Shown here in pieces: positions 1 through 12,524 of a stretch of DNA of 64,000 nucleotides. The DNA comes from Ascochyta rabiei (taxonomy: Eukaryota; Ascomycota; Dothideomycetes; Pleosporales; Didymellaceae). The first letter of the stretch is position 1, and every line of letters starts with the position of its first letter. The DNA lies in NCBI RefSeq assembly GCF_004011695.2, contig NC_082409.1:2108001-2172000 (forward strand). The letters are read 5' to 3'. Under the pieces are notes generated by a model, which saw only the letters and a program-made list of their open reading frames with translations, searched no databases and was not told the DNA's origin. The translations under genes and the position numbers were made by a program.

Positions 1-771
1 GCTCGTCTGAAGTTGACAAAAGTACCCCACGCTTCGCCATGCCAGGCAACGGCTGAAGGCTGTCAAAGCTCGACGCAACACGACACAACAGCTGAACACT
101 GGGAACAGGGCCAGCAACCCGCATGCTCGTCGCTCCCGATGCGAAACGCCCTGGCTGACGGGAACCTGGAATGAAAGCATGGCACGTGGGACAACACAAC
201 CATTGCCCATGCAGAGGCCAAGTGGTCTGCGATTGAGTGAGCATCTCTCAGTAGTGGCGGAGGAATATCGTATACTAAGCAAAAATGGTTGCACGAGACC
301 AAACTTGAAGTCCCCCATAATCCTTTATTCAGTGACGTTCTATTGTCTGGGATTTGCTACAGACTCCAATATATGTACGATTCCTGTTAACACGATCAGT
401 TGCTATTGCCGCATGGAGTGGTAGGTTGCGAACACTCAAACGCGTCTACCTGACGAGCTAGTTCCTAGTTAGATGCCACGAGCCCGGTACCCTGTTTGAT
501 GTGAAAGTTGATCTGTGCATGTCCGGTTTTCAAACAATAATTTGTGGCTCTGGAGGCATTCTAGCCTCCGATTTGTTTCATTCGTTCATATCTATATCTC
601 TCAGTCCCAACACTTCGTCGGTAGACCAGTAGACTGCGGTCGACTATCGTCCCTGTGTGGGTTGATCAGAGGCACTCGGCGCGGCATGAACAAATCACCA
701 GGTCCAGTGTGCCGCCAGTTGTGCTCTTCGAGGTGAATGACAGTACCGTCATTCCAAGTCTTTTGCTCATC
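1..771. other. Gene-free stretch downstream of the UDP-GlcNAc pyrophosphorylase gene
   Basis: No ORF here carries a recognisable domain or a plausible intron-exon structure. It should contain the 3' UTR of the minus-strand gene that ends at 772. Nothing else is seen. Confidence 0.5.
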
Positions 772-2427
772 CTAATCCTCAGACTCGATGACGGCCGGTG
801 CCTTGACGGTGCGGTCCTTGAGGAACTCGAGGCCTTCGCCGCCCTGATGGTAGTGTTAGCATGGATCTAAATGCGCGCTAGGTGCTGGAACATGAAGGTT
901 CCCAGGTGACTTACGTATGAAATCAGTGGCGAGACCTCGATACCCGCCTTAGCATCCTCGCTGACAACGGTCGCGCCGGCAGCCTGCACCCACTTCTTGC
1001 CCTGGGTCATGATGTCCAACCTGGATGTATCCGGGTCGTCCTCGCCGGTGCCCCTCGCGTTCTTCAGAGGCGAAAATTCATCCTCACGCTTGACCTCCAT
1101 GCATGCGAACTGGTCGAGGCTGAGGAAGGGGAAGCAATCGAAGACAAACTGCTCAAGCTTGATACCGTTGGGCTTCTCGGGCTTGACAGTCTCGCCAGAC
1201 TCGGTGTTGACGTATGGGATCTTCTTGCGAGCAACGTGGTGGGGCAGCTTCTTTGCCCATTCGGGGATGCTCTCGAGGAACTTGTACGAGTAGTAGTGGT
1301 TGACGATGTTGGCAGCACGGAACTTCAGAAGCTCAGAGTTCTTCGAGTCCTTGGCCTCTGCGGTCTCGTCGTCGATCTCCGAGTACTCAACGACGTCGGG
1401 CTTGCCGTTCTTCTGCAGAATGAGACCGACAGACTCCTTCGCATTGCGCTTGCGGACAACCTTGGTAGCAATGTCGACGTTCTTCGATGCAGAGAAACCG
1501 ATGAAGATGGGGTCGGCGACCTTGACGAGGCAGTTGTCGACGCAGTAAGCGTGGATGTGCTGAATGCCGCGCTTGCCCATGTCCTGGACAACGCCAGACT
1601 GGATGAGAGCTTGGTAGATACCACCGTTGCCATCAGGGGCCACAGCAACCTGAGGACGTCAGCAGAGAGCATGTTTCTCGTGTATCCTGTTAACATACCT
1701 TGGACTTGCTCTCGAGCAGAATCTTGCCGTCGTTCGAGATGCAGGGCAACACGCCCTGCTCGAAGATGACAACGTTCTCCTTCTTGAGGCCGAAGTAGTT
1801 GTTCTTCTCAAAGAATTGCGCTGTGGGCTTCCTTGTAGGACCAGAGGTCATGACATACCACGGGATGGTGACACTGTCCTTGCCGTGCTTCTTCTTGGCC
1901 AAGAGCTCCGCCTTCGCGATCCTCTCACCCTGGAGCTGGAAAAGCGACTTCTTGCTAGGAAGGCCAATGTCGTAGCAGCCCTTGGGGTCTGACGAGCCCA
2001 ACCGTGTGCCCTGACCACCGGCCATCAGAACAACGGCAACCTTGTTCTCGGCGATCAGCTCCAGACCGCTGTTGTACCACTTGTCCAAGTCATCCTGCTG
2101 TGTGTCGAGGGTCGACGACGTGGCGCTCTCGGGGAGCGGCTCGAGCTTTGTCTCGGTAGACTCGGCCTGTGCTGGCTTCAGGGCCTTTTCTGTGATCTCG
2201 TTGATGTAGTCGGGGTTGAACGTGGACAGCTGCTCGAAGAGGGCGGCCTTTTCGGCTGTTGAGAGCTTGTCGTAGAAAGCAAAGACCTGCTCTTGTCCTG
2301 CCTTCTCGTACTTGGACCTGAGCTCATTCAGCTGCTCCTCTGCAGGCTCCTTGGCAGGAGCAACCTGTGCACCGCCGAGGTGGAGCTTCTCGAGGGCCTG
2401 GTTGACTGTGTCTTTGATAGCTTCCAT
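772..2427 (-). CDS. UAP1: UDP-N-acetylglucosamine pyrophosphorylase
   Basis: This cytosolic enzyme makes UDP-GlcNAc from GlcNAc-1-phosphate and UTP, the precursor for chitin, N-glycans and GPI anchors. Three exons are read on the minus strand: 2427-1699, 1649-915 and 843-772, giving 511 aa, the usual family length. Introns of 49 and 71 bp have GT-AG ends. The uridyltransferase loop [11 protein letters not shown] lies at about residues 134-144. The sequence [12 protein letters not shown], typical of the active site, is formed exactly across the first splice (ESKSK joined to VAVAPDG). The third exon adds only 23 residues and ends with VIESED. The N-terminal 100 residues are helical and acidic, as in eukaryotic homologues. 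The first in-frame ATG is used as start. The gene is complete and looks functional. Confidence 0.96.
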
Positions 2428-3098
2428 GGTGCAAGCGGGGTAGTGTGTATGGTGGGGTAGATTTCAATGGGAGAAGAGTCACGATTGAAGTAGAGAAGGG
2501 AATGGATGCAGATGTACTCAGGGGAGCGTTTGTTTATAGGGAAAATCTCAGAGCCTGAGCAGGCGCAGCTCACAGCGCAACGTTGGGCTGCCCCACTTCG
2601 GCGTGGAAGGCGCTCACCGCGTCCCTGCCGCACATGCGCGACCTGTGCGAGCATCTTCAGCGATCACAACGGAGGGACAAATCATTCTCCCCGCTCTAAC
2701 GTCCGTCACGTACTATCGCAGACCAGACCCCGGCATCCATTTCTGGGGTCAGACATGGTGAGTCCAACTTCGCCAGTCCTGATGAATCTGCTCCAGCTTG
2801 GTTTGCTGTTGCGAGAGCGGTGTGGGGCAGGGCAGCGAGGAGATGATCACCATCGAAGGCTAAAAATAACCAACTTGAGGACATGTTTGTCGAACGTTTT
2901 AGATTGATCGTGAACTACATACAGATTGTCGACATAAGACCGTGCTTTCGTAATCGCTGACCCGGAGGCTGCAAGTGCAGACCTCATGCACAACGCCCGA
3001 ACCATCTAGACGTGCAGCAACATAACGTGTTCTTTCAACGTCAGCTGTGTCACAGATGCAATGCGCCCCAGAACGCCATTCAAAACGAAAGCAACGCT
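2428..3098. other. Intergenic stretch: UAP1 promoter side and 3' flank of the rhamnonate dehydratase gene
   Basis: These 671 bp hold no supported gene. They should contain the UAP1 5' UTR and promoter at the 2.4-2.8 kb side and the 3' UTR of the minus-strand gene ending at 3099. No clear regulatory motif was recognised. Confidence 0.5.
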
Positions 3099-4456
3099 TT
3101 ACGCGTGGCCATTTGTTGCACCGTTGGCCTGGGACTCCTGCTCTTCAGCGGACTTCAGAGCCTTGACGGGCGCAGGGTTGAGGATCCGCGCAGCGTCGAT
3201 GAGACCAGCGTTGGGGTTCAGCTCGAGGCCGAAACCGGGCAGGTCGAGGTCCTTGACGTCGAGGTAGCCCTTTGTGGGGATGGGCTCGTTGGTGAAAAGG
3301 TTACCAAACACTGGCAGCACAGATTTGCCATCAGGGCTGTTGGCCAGGTACTCTTGGAAGGGAGAGTTGGCTTGCGAGACGACAAAGTGGTATGAGTATG
3401 GCCCGGAAGCGTGAGGAACGACAGGAATGTCGTATGCAGATGCCATGGCAGCGATCTTAATGAGCTCTGTCATACCTCCAACCCACATGACGTCAGGCTG
3501 GAGGATGTCCAGGTTGCGGCCTTCGATCAGCTTGCGGAAGCCGTACCTAGAGTACTCGTGCTCTCCCGTCGTGAACTTCTGGCTGGGATGAGCGCGCTTG
3601 ATCTGCTCAAAGCCATCGGTATCATCCGGGCTAAGGCACTCCTCCCACCAGTTGAGGTTCAAGTGCGCGGTCGCCTTGACAACTTCGATTGTGTAGGCAA
3701 CGGTGAGAGACATGTAGCAGTCAACCATGAGAGGGAAGTCCGGTCCAACAGCCTCGCGGTGCTTGGTAAGGAACTCGACGTTCTTCTTCAAGCCTTCGAC
3801 GCCCTCACCTGGACCGTATGGCAGAGGAACCTTAGCACCGAAGAAACCCATCTCCTTGGCTGCGGCCGGTTCAGGACCAGTGCAGTAGAAGTTCAGCCTG
3901 CCATTCTCCTGGGTTGATCCTCCAAGCATCTTATACACGGGCTCGTTACGGATCTTGCCCAGAAGGTCCCATATAGCGAGATCGATGACGGAGATGACGG
4001 CGACAGGAAGACCCTTGCGACCGTAAAACATACTTCCACGGTACATCTGCTCGAAGAGATAGTTGGTATCTCTGGGATCGGCGCCGAGCAGGAAGCGTTC
4101 GAAGTGTTCTGCGACCAGCCTTTCTCATGTCAGCTGATTTCTTGACGTTGATTTTATTGTCAAGCTTACCAGCATGCTGGCGGGCCACCGAAGCCAGTCG
4201 CGAAACCCTTTGTGCCATCTGTAGCCTCGAGCTCCACGCAGAAAGAACCGAGGACGTTGATGCCCCAGCTGGTCCTTGACTTCCTGTACTTTTCGTACTG
4301 CGACATGGGAGTCGAGATCTTGCTGTCGATCAACCAGTGGCCACCGTGCACGTTGTGGTAATCACCACCAGACCCCGGGCCCTGAGTGAGAAACGTGCGC
4401 ACATGCTTGATCGTAGGGAACGACTTCACAGAGCTGCTTTGGGTAGAGGAAGACAT
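3099..4456 (-). CDS. LRA3: L-rhamnonate dehydratase (enolase superfamily)
   Basis: The enzyme dehydrates L-rhamnonate to 2-keto-3-deoxy-L-rhamnonate, the third step of the non-phosphorylative fungal L-rhamnose pathway. Exons are 4456-4170 and 4119-3099, 435 aa, with one 50-bp intron. Joining them yields W-L-V-A-E-H-F-E-R-F-L, as expected in rhamnonate dehydratases. Family marks seen are HWLID and SRTSWGINVLG near the N-terminus. The enolase-type metal ligands are Asp229 (MVDCYMS), Glu255/256 (WWEECLSP) and Glu282 (TGEHEY), with candidate catalytic histidines at 332 (VPHASGP) and 340. An upstream in-frame ATG/TTG region exists, but the ATG at 4456 is preferred because the SSS-rich leader directly precedes the conserved domain. 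It is divergent from a Zn2Cys6 regulator. Galactonate-type relatives are the main alternative, but the N-terminal motifs favour rhamnonate. Confidence 0.88.
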
Positions 4457-4949
4457 GGTGAATGGAAATTTGACAGCAAAATCGGGGCGGAGCAAAGGTG
4501 AGGGGTCTGTAAAGCTTGGTAGGCCGAGGACGTGGGACTATTAAATAGATAGCGACATTGCGCGCCCAGGTAGAATGGTCTTCCACGCGGAAATTAATGG
4601 GCGATAGTGCTCTCTCGGTCGAGCTCGCTGCGAGTCGCTGCGACAAGCAGCCCGAAGTCTAACGGGGTGGATTCGCTTCGCGACCGGACACAGTGCGGCT
4701 TGGAATGGCGGTAGGGGGAGGATTTCGGCATCTGATGATTCGAAATTCGATACAGCGGCTAAGTGGGTTTTGTTGATCATCTGAGCACGAGGCCAGCCCT
4801 ATCTGCCAATCAGACGCCGGGGAGAAGACGCTAATGGATGAATACACAATCTGGGGTAGCAGCAAAACCCCGTAACCCCGCTCACATCCTCGGCAGAAAG
4901 GAAACCGAGTTCACGCTCAGCGAGCTCGCTCCAAACGCCTCGTTTAACA
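4457..4949. promoter_or_regulatory. Divergent promoter region between rhamnonate dehydratase and Zn2Cys6 regulator
   Basis: A 493-bp shared upstream region separates the two start codons. CGG/CCG triplets of the kind bound by Zn2Cys6 proteins occur in pairs: CCG-N8-CGG at 4652-4665 and CGG-N8-CGG at 4685-4698. These are candidate operators only; such triplets are common by chance. Confidence 0.4.
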
Positions 4950-7575
4950 ATGGATGCGACAGCTGTGAACGGCGCAAATACTGCGCACAACCAGGGTGCA
5001 AGCCCCAATAGCACGTCAAAATTGTCTCATCATTCACCAGGCGACGATGATCACGAAGTTTGGAGCGCTGGCGAAGAAGACAGCGGCGAGGACGCTGGCA
5101 GGAGTCAAAGCGGCTTCAAACGAAAACGCGAGAAGCTGAGCGTAAGCTGCGAGACCTGCAAGCAGCGCAAAGTCAAGTGTGATCGCGGTCATCCAGCGTG
5201 TAAGTCGGCCTCCACTTTCGAAGGTCGTTCTGATCATGTGCTGATCTGAACCTTGCAGGCGGCTGGTGTCTGAAGAACCACTCGACATGTGTAAGTTGCT
5301 GTCGCACGACATCAGAGAACCGTTACTGATGACTGCATGTAGATCTATCTACCGCGCAAGAAGCCCGGACTGAGAGCTGGTTATGGACGTGAACTAGGTA
5401 AGTAGAGCTCGCTGCCAACCGAGACCCATGGCATTATGTGCGCAAAAAAAGATGGCCGGCTGACGTAAAGCAGAGGCACGCCTTGATAAGCTCGAGACGC
5501 TCATTGTGCAGCAGCAGTCGCAGATCAACCACCTCTCGCAGAACCAGATCGCAGTGTCCGGGCCATCCCCGCAAGAAGTGGCTACTTTCCGGAGCCCACC
5601 AGTCATTCAGACGCCCCACATCCCTCGTCCCGAAACGGCCCTCTTCATACAGAAGCCGCAGTCGGGTTTTCCCTCTCAGAATGCGATACAGAACGGCTTC
5701 GGCAACACTTTGGACGCCCGGTCGGCCTCACTCTCAGGCAATGGCTATGGCCAACCTGATGAGATGCAGTCAGGGCTCGTAGGCCTGCAACGAGACGGAT
5801 ACACTCCCTTCAGCACCGATCAGTTTGCACCTTCCATGTCGCGAGCGCTTGGACAAGCTGACGCAGACTTCCCACCGTACGACTTGTTGTATGGGCTGGT
5901 CGATTTGTTCTTCAAGCACATATACCCCTGGTGCCCTATTCTGCACCGCCAGTCGACTCTCAATTCTTTGTTCGGCGATTCCAGCCTGGACGAGGCCGAC
6001 CGTATCATACTGCATTCTGTTGTGGCTACCACTGTCAAGTTCTCGTCTGACCAGCGATTGACTCCTGACAAGAGGGCGCGGTACCACAAGAACTCGAAAG
6101 AGAAGGTTCTGCTGTATGGCATCGAGAACAGCTCTGTCAAATCGTTACAGGCGCTGGTCATCCTGGCCCTTGATGTTGTTGGCTGCTCCAACGGGCCTCC
6201 AGGGTGGAATCTGCTCGCACTCATCACGCGGTCTGTAGTGCAGCTGGGACTCTCCATGGAGACCTACTCGCCAATGGTTGCCCCGCAGTATGCATCCATA
6301 TACACATTGCGAGCAAACGTGCTCCCCATTCCAAAAGACTGGATTGAAGAAGAGAGTCGCCGTCGGTTGTTCTGGATGATCTACGTTCTTGATCGTTATG
6401 CTACAGTGGCAACTGCTTTCGAGTTCGCTCTGGACGAGAATGAAATTGATCGAAGGCTGCCTTGTCGAGATGATCTGTATGCTCGTAACGTACCCGTCGA
6501 AACTAGATGGTTCCACACAAAGACCAGGACTGATTACAGCATGAACCGGCCTGAGAACTTGGGTTCATTCTCTTACTACGTGGAAATTCTCGGGATCTTA
6601 ACCCGCATTCATAAGTTCTTGAAGAAGCCAGTGGATATAACATCTCTCTCCGATGTTGAAAAGTGGCAGAGCGAGTATCGCGAACTCGACAACGCCATCG
6701 AACAATGGAAGTACAACTTACCTGCCGAGTATGGCAACTCGGCGAGAGTATTCTCGAAGCCAGGAGGCAACCAGACTCTGAACAGCGGACTGGTGATGCT
6801 GCATGCCGCTTTTCATACGTGAGTTCAAGAACGGTTATCCCGATCTCGACTAATTATTGACAGTACCGTGATCCGTCTTCACTCGTCAGCAGCATACCCT
6901 ACTCACCGCTCACCCATCTTCACACCTTCGTTCAGTGCTAGCCAACGGTGTCTGAGCGCCGTAGAGAACATTACAGCGTTGTGCGCCTCTATCCGCGATA
7001 ATGGCTTGCTGACCAAACTCGGACCCCCTTTTGCCTTTTCCTGTTGGGTGGCAGCCCGTGTGCTACTGGTGCATGGCTCAACAATCGATCATCGTGTCGA
7101 TTCTTCTATCAACGTTCTAGTCAGCACACTCCAGGACCTGGGTCAGTACTGGGAAGTGGGCACACGCTATGCAAATCTTCTTTCTCGAGTGCTCTCCGAG
7201 TATCAAGAGTCGCAGCAGAACGCCGGCATGGGTGGCGAACGGGTGACACCGTCAACTGTCAAGATTTTGGCTGACATGCGGCGATGCGCGTTTGATCTCG
7301 ACTTCCTTATTGCGCGTCAACCGAGGTTTGATGGCGCCGCTGGAATGCCGTCCGTGACGCCAGCTCGCACTCCAGCCCCGAATGAACTGGAATATCTCGA
7401 CGTGTTCGATTTCTTCAATATGCCTCGAATACCAGTGTCCATAGATGCCATGGCGACTTATCCCACGACCGATGGGAACATTCAGATGCCTGAAGGCAGC
7501 TACAGTAACGAGTCCAACATTACGAATTACATGGTCGACGCCAGCTCCGATTGGTTCATCAAGGGTTCTGCTTAA
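4950..7575 (+). CDS. Zn2Cys6 transcription factor, possible L-rhamnose regulator
   Basis: Five exons are read: 4950-5199, 5259-5290, 5343-5397, 5474-6818 and 6864-7575, 797 aa. The binuclear zinc cluster is assembled across two introns, with cysteines at 67, 70, 77, 84, 87 and 94 (spacing 2-6-6-2-6). It is preceded by a basic FKRKREK stretch and followed by a linker KPGLRAGYGRE and a coiled-coil dimerisation segment (LEARLDKLETLIVQQQ). A fungal-specific transcription factor middle-homology region begins near residue 242 (FFKHIYPWCPILH), and the splice at 6818/6864 joins AAFHTTVIRLH, typical of that domain. It should act in the nucleus as a DNA-binding homodimer. Its divergent placement next to a rhamnonate dehydratase suggests a role like RhaR/TRC1. 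That is inference from position; the ligand specificity cannot be read from the sequence. Confidence 0.92.
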
Positions 7576-8370
7576 CTGTAGCCATTTTTGTTGTCTTAGT
7601 CTCTTGCTGTCGCTACGGAAAGCGGAAACCGGGTTTCAGTCTATTGGAGTCTGTCTTGCGATTTTGCATGTGCACTGACAGCTTGGAAGCTGTGGTAATC
7701 CCTTTACGTTCTTACATATACCCCCTTACTGCCACCTCAACAACACCGATACGGCGTTGTTCGATCTTTGCTACGTTGTGTCCTTACTACGCTGAAAATT
7801 ATACGTCTATGTTTATTGATGTAATTGTTAGCCTCCATTACAAAGTGATGGAAATGCTCTCGGCGGGCCCGACCAGCTACAGGATACGCTATACCGCATG
7901 CAGAAGGCGGTCCGACACCGGTCATCATTGGAGCTCCAGCACGTGTGTCCGTTCCGACCGACGCCCCTCTATACATCATCAACTTGAGCACCGATACTTG
8001 ATAGTAAGTACTTTCTGTCTGTCCCTCTCTGGTACATTACAACCACGATATACCAATCTCAAGGACGGTCTGAGTCCTTGGTCCGTAACCAATGGTTCAT
8101 GTTCTTGGCTGTTAGTGGGCTTTCCCGTCGGACAAGCCGGAATTTGGTAAGCCTCCGCGATAAGATGAAGTCGACTACTCATGGTATACTGTCAACCTCT
8201 CTGGAACGCTGAATATATAGATGTGATAGTTCCCGCGATACCATATCCACTCCTCAATCTCGTCTTTGACAATCTGCCAGACTGCAACGCTCAACATTGA
8301 AAGCATCATCTAATGTTTATACGGGTAGACCTACCTGAGCTCGCCTAGATCGATCGAACTGCTCAACGCC
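7576..8370. other. Intergenic stretch between regulator and D-amino-acid oxidase genes
   Basis: These 795 bp show no supported gene or RNA. They should hold the 3' UTR of the transcription factor gene and the promoter of the oxidase gene. Confidence 0.5.
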
Positions 8371-9739
8371 ATGGCATCTCAACCGCCCCAGCACTTCGTT
8401 ATTCTAGGTGCGGGAATCATCGGTCTGACGTCTTCCCTTGTCCTCGCTAATGCCCATCCCGGATCCACCGTCACTATCATTGCCAAACACTTCCCCGGCG
8501 ACCGCAGCATAGAATACACTTCTCCCTGGGCCGGCGCAAACTGGTCTTCGATGGCCAACGACAATGGGCTGCTGGAAAAGTACGACGAGGTGACCTTCAA
8601 CCGCTTCGGGCAGCTTATGGATGGGAAGAGCGTGCATGGTTGTAGAGTTGTGAAGAGCGGAGAGGGAAACGAGGCGGGGTTGGGGCGGCAGCAGATGTGG
8701 GCTGTGCTTGATGCGCCCATCGAAGAGACGAACCTGCTAACACCAGAAACGGGAAAGATCTGGTATGATGAACTTGTTGGCGGCCTGCGGAACCTGAAGA
8801 AAGAAGAGTTGCCTGAAGGTGCGGTTTTTGGACTCGAGTTCCCGAGTACGTTCAGGATCAATACACAGGTGTACTTGCAGTGGTACGTTTCCACTTCTTT
8901 TCTCCCTTCAAATAGAGAAACCCTGCAGATGCTGATGTAACGCGATGTAGGTTGCAGTCTCAAGCCCTCAGCAAAGGCATCAAGCTTGTCCGACGACAAC
9001 TGTCTTCTGTCAAGGAGCTGCTCGCTTCACAGCCCACTACCACTCTGGTACTCAACGCCTCAGGCCTCGGTGCGCTCAAGCTCGAGGACGTAAAAGATAC
9101 AAACATGTACCCCACGCGCGGGCAGACAGTCCTGGTCGCTGAACCCAAAGAGCCAATGAAGAGAATGTACGAATACGAACGGACGTAAGACGTGCGCGTT
9201 CTTTCCGATTTCCAATCTCATGCCCATCTCATCCTCGGCAATCGCCAAATCAGGAGATTTGCTCAAACTGACTCGCCTCCTCAGGTACTACCGCTCACCG
9301 AAGCGCATCGACCCAACAACGACCTATGTCTTCCCGCGCACCCTAGGCGGCGGCGTGATTCTGGGTGGCAGCCGTCAGGATAACGACTGGAGCAACGAAT
9401 GGGACTCTGAGCTCGAAGCGCAGATCCTGCAACGATCATGTGCGTTGGCGCCCGAGTTGGGAAAGCCCGAGGATTTGCAGATTATCAGCAGGAACATCGG
9501 GCTGCGACGTGAGTATCTACAAATGCTCAAGAAGCATGCAAGGACGTGGCTTTGCTAACGGTTGTGCAGCGTCGAGAAAGGGTGGCCCAAGGATTGAGAT
9601 CGAAAAGGAGAAAAAGTGGAGTGTCCCTGTTGTGCATGCCTACGGGCATTCTGGGGCGGGGTACCAGGCCAGCTGGGGCACGGCGGAGAGGGTATTGGAG
9701 TTGGTGCAGAAGGCGTTGAGCCCGAGTGCAAAGCTGTGA
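8371..9739 (+). CDS. D-amino-acid oxidase (FAD-dependent, peroxisomal)
   Basis: The enzyme oxidises D-amino acids to 2-oxo acids with release of ammonia and hydrogen peroxide. Exons are 8371-8882, 8951-9184, 9285-9508 and 9570-9739, 379 aa. A Rossmann FAD loop is at the N-terminus ([13 protein letters not shown], about residues 10-22). The SPWAGANW stretch near residue 52 is typical of the DAAO active-site lid region. The DAAO signature [17 protein letters not shown] sits near the C-terminus. The last three residues are AKL, a variant peroxisomal targeting signal type 1. Introns are 61-100 bp, and the splices restore the reading frame in all cases. D-aspartate oxidase is an alternative within the same family. 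No clear link to the adjacent rhamnose genes is seen. Confidence 0.93.
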
Positions 9740-12524
9740 GCCAGGTATGATGGGCCGGAGCAAATAGTGCACTTCCATTAGTTGAACAGCTGCATTATTG
9801 TTCACAGTCTATATTCCTACCAAGCTATGCGGGTGCGGTGGTCATGTTGAGTATTTGTTATGATTCATGTGCGTTGAAGTCAGCTGTGACGATTAATTGT
9901 ATGAAACTGTTGATCCCCAGGCTAAATTTCGTGTTGGTGGGGAGCAGTATCCAGAATTCTCCAAAAGAAGTCTTCGCTGATCACTGTCAAAAAAGTGGAT
10001 GTGTGAAGCAAAAGTGGAAGTATTGTTTCCCCAGCTTCAGTGGAAGTCTGGGTGTTCGGATGAATACAAAAAAGCTCGCTTGCGAGAGCTTGTTGTCACC
10101 TCGTGATTATGTTCGCTGTTATGTGCCGCGCGTCAATATCTACCGAAGCACTGATGGTCGGTGCGCAGTGTTGCTGATGGTGGTGTGGAACCTCTCCACT
10201 GTTTACAGCAAGCAGGTGCGTAGAGGATCACGAAACCGAGGGTTGGGGAACACATTTTTGAGAGCGAGAAAATCCGTTGCCGAGCTATTGGTCCGTAAGC
10301 TTTGATTTTTGTTTTATGTTTCTGTCGGTGTTGTGTGCTCGCAATCGTATAGTTGGTTTTTTTCTCAGCATTTCCGGAGATGGATGATGTCGTCCACTCA
10401 CGATGAGGAGACAGCTTCGTCTATGTTGACTTCCTCTTGGTCACTGCAGTCATTGTAATTAATGTATTAAAGCGGCCCATGACCTTTATTTACGCAGGTC
10501 ACGGTGCTGCCCAGACTCTTGCCTCTAGGTACTTGAGGCCAAGAAGCAGCAATTGCGACATTTTCAATAGACTGCTGTAAACCAGACTTGGCGGCTTGTT
10601 GTTGAAGTTTTAGTGTCTGGAAGCAGGATCAACACTTACAACAAGTAATGATCGAAGCCGCCAAGTAGCATTTTGCGTCTATTGCCTAGGCAGCGATTGG
10701 GTACGGTCAGCTGTAGCTGCAACGCTAGTCGACGGAGAAAGTTGCACCGAAGCGTCTCAGCGGCTCAGCGAGAGCCCCAACCAGAGGCGCGAAGGAACCC
10801 GCGAGCGGCACAGCAAATCAGCTCACCATACCAGCACCGGCAGCCCATCCGAGCGGTTGGTTCCAGTCAGTGCAATGTATAAGGCTCAACACAGCCTCCC
10901 TCGAGAGCGGACCTGTGGTTCCCAAGGGATACAACTTGGCAAAGACGGTGAGAGATGAGGCTCCTGCGATAGTGGGACAAATTACTAGATGCAGAAGAAG
11001 CTAGCAGTCCGCACAGATGAGAGGCCTACAAGCTACCCACGGTAGCTCGACAAGGGTAGCCAAGATGCAATTTTGTGATAGTCTCGCAGGAAGCTCCGTC
11101 ATAGCCGAGGTGCGTTCCAAAAGTGGGACTGCGGTTCTGCAGGGACTGTGGTGTTTTGACACCTGAAACGCTTCTCCAGATCCAGCTGAGAGTTGTTGAT
11201 TCCGCGCAAACGGCTCCTGAAGACCAACTCTTGGAGGTTGCTGCTGAGACAGGGGAAGATATGTAGCGCTTGCGTACGCGACGTGAACGCGGCTCGTGAC
11301 CGGGATGTCTGATGAGGAAGTGCCGGCGCATACGCTAGTTACCTAAGCACGTTGTCGCACCCCTCGTCAATCCACACCGCGATTCCATCGTTAAACGTGC
11401 ATGAAAGGGATCTTGATCAGCGTGGTACATCCCAACTCTGATTGATGGACGGGTTTTTCCAACTCACACGTACGCACGCCGCAATTACCGCATGCACCGG
11501 CAATGTTGCCGTCAACTAGCCAGGAATCTTGACGCTTTCATTCCCAACACCAAATTTTTCTATCGCGACTGCGACACTTGAGCGTTTCGAGGGTTCTCAC
11601 CGCAATGACGTCGATGCTGCCCACATTCCCCGTCTCGTTGCTCCTTGTGTTAGCGCGGTAGTGGCAGCCGAACGCTGACAAAGTCTTTCCCGGCCGCCAG
11701 TTCAAGGCCTGACTCTCCACCAGAAAGGTTTAAGTCGGATAAGATCAGCGCCAAGATGAAGAGGCTGCAGAGCCGCACACGCACGGTCGTTTCGACCCTG
11801 CATGGTTGGATGTTAGTCGCCGGTGTGTGACGTCAACGTGGACATGTTGAGACGAGCAATGCTGCCTCATGTGAAAACTTTGGACGCTATTGAGTAATTT
11901 TGGTATGTTGCCCGAGAAGTCTGAAGCGGAAGTCTACGCACCTGCATTAACTGACGTGTGTTTCTGTCTTGTTACACGGTCGCGCCGAACATAGGTGGCT
12001 GCGATGGGAGAAAAATCTATACTCGCCGGTGGGTGTGGCAAGCGAGTCGGCAAACCTCCGCTGCCCGTCCTCCGCAATCCCCAGTCCAGTGAGCAGTGAG
12101 CCTATGACGCAAGGCGGAGAAGCCTCGGCCTAAGACGAAAGCTGCTGGTTGCCGAGCTCTTGTTCCACCCCAAGCGTCCTCCGCTTTTCTCCAAGATTGG
12201 TCCAAGGCGTCTTGATCCACTCACGACCCTGCTTGGTTTGCCTTATACCCACTGTTATTTGACGCCTCAGCCGTCAGCGGCATCACCGCGCGATGCAACC
12301 ACAGCCAAGTCCGAGATAATGTAAAACTCGTTATCTAGTGTACTTCTCGTGTCAGACCGATGTTGGTAAATGTGGAACCAAGTGGACCGTTGCTCGTTAC
12401 CTTCACGCCAGACGTTGCCGAAGTTTTGACTCGTGGCATTTGGGACGATCACTTAAAGAGGGACCCTCTCCCCGCCGTAGAATCCCCAGCATCTCTCTCC
12501 AGCTTTCGTTGATCAGCCTTCACC
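9740..12524. other. Long gene-free stretch upstream of the sugar transporter
   Basis: About 2.8 kb without a supported gene. ORFs here (for example 9838-10305 plus and 11026-11331 minus) show no domain, no plausible splicing and no family resemblance. No tRNA or clear repeat was recognised. The last few hundred bases should hold the transporter promoter. Confidence 0.45.

Noticed and set aside
9838..10305. 155-codon plus-strand ORF after the D-amino-acid oxidase gene
   Set aside because: No domain, an odd Cys/Ser/Val mix and no homologous text recognised; likely chance.
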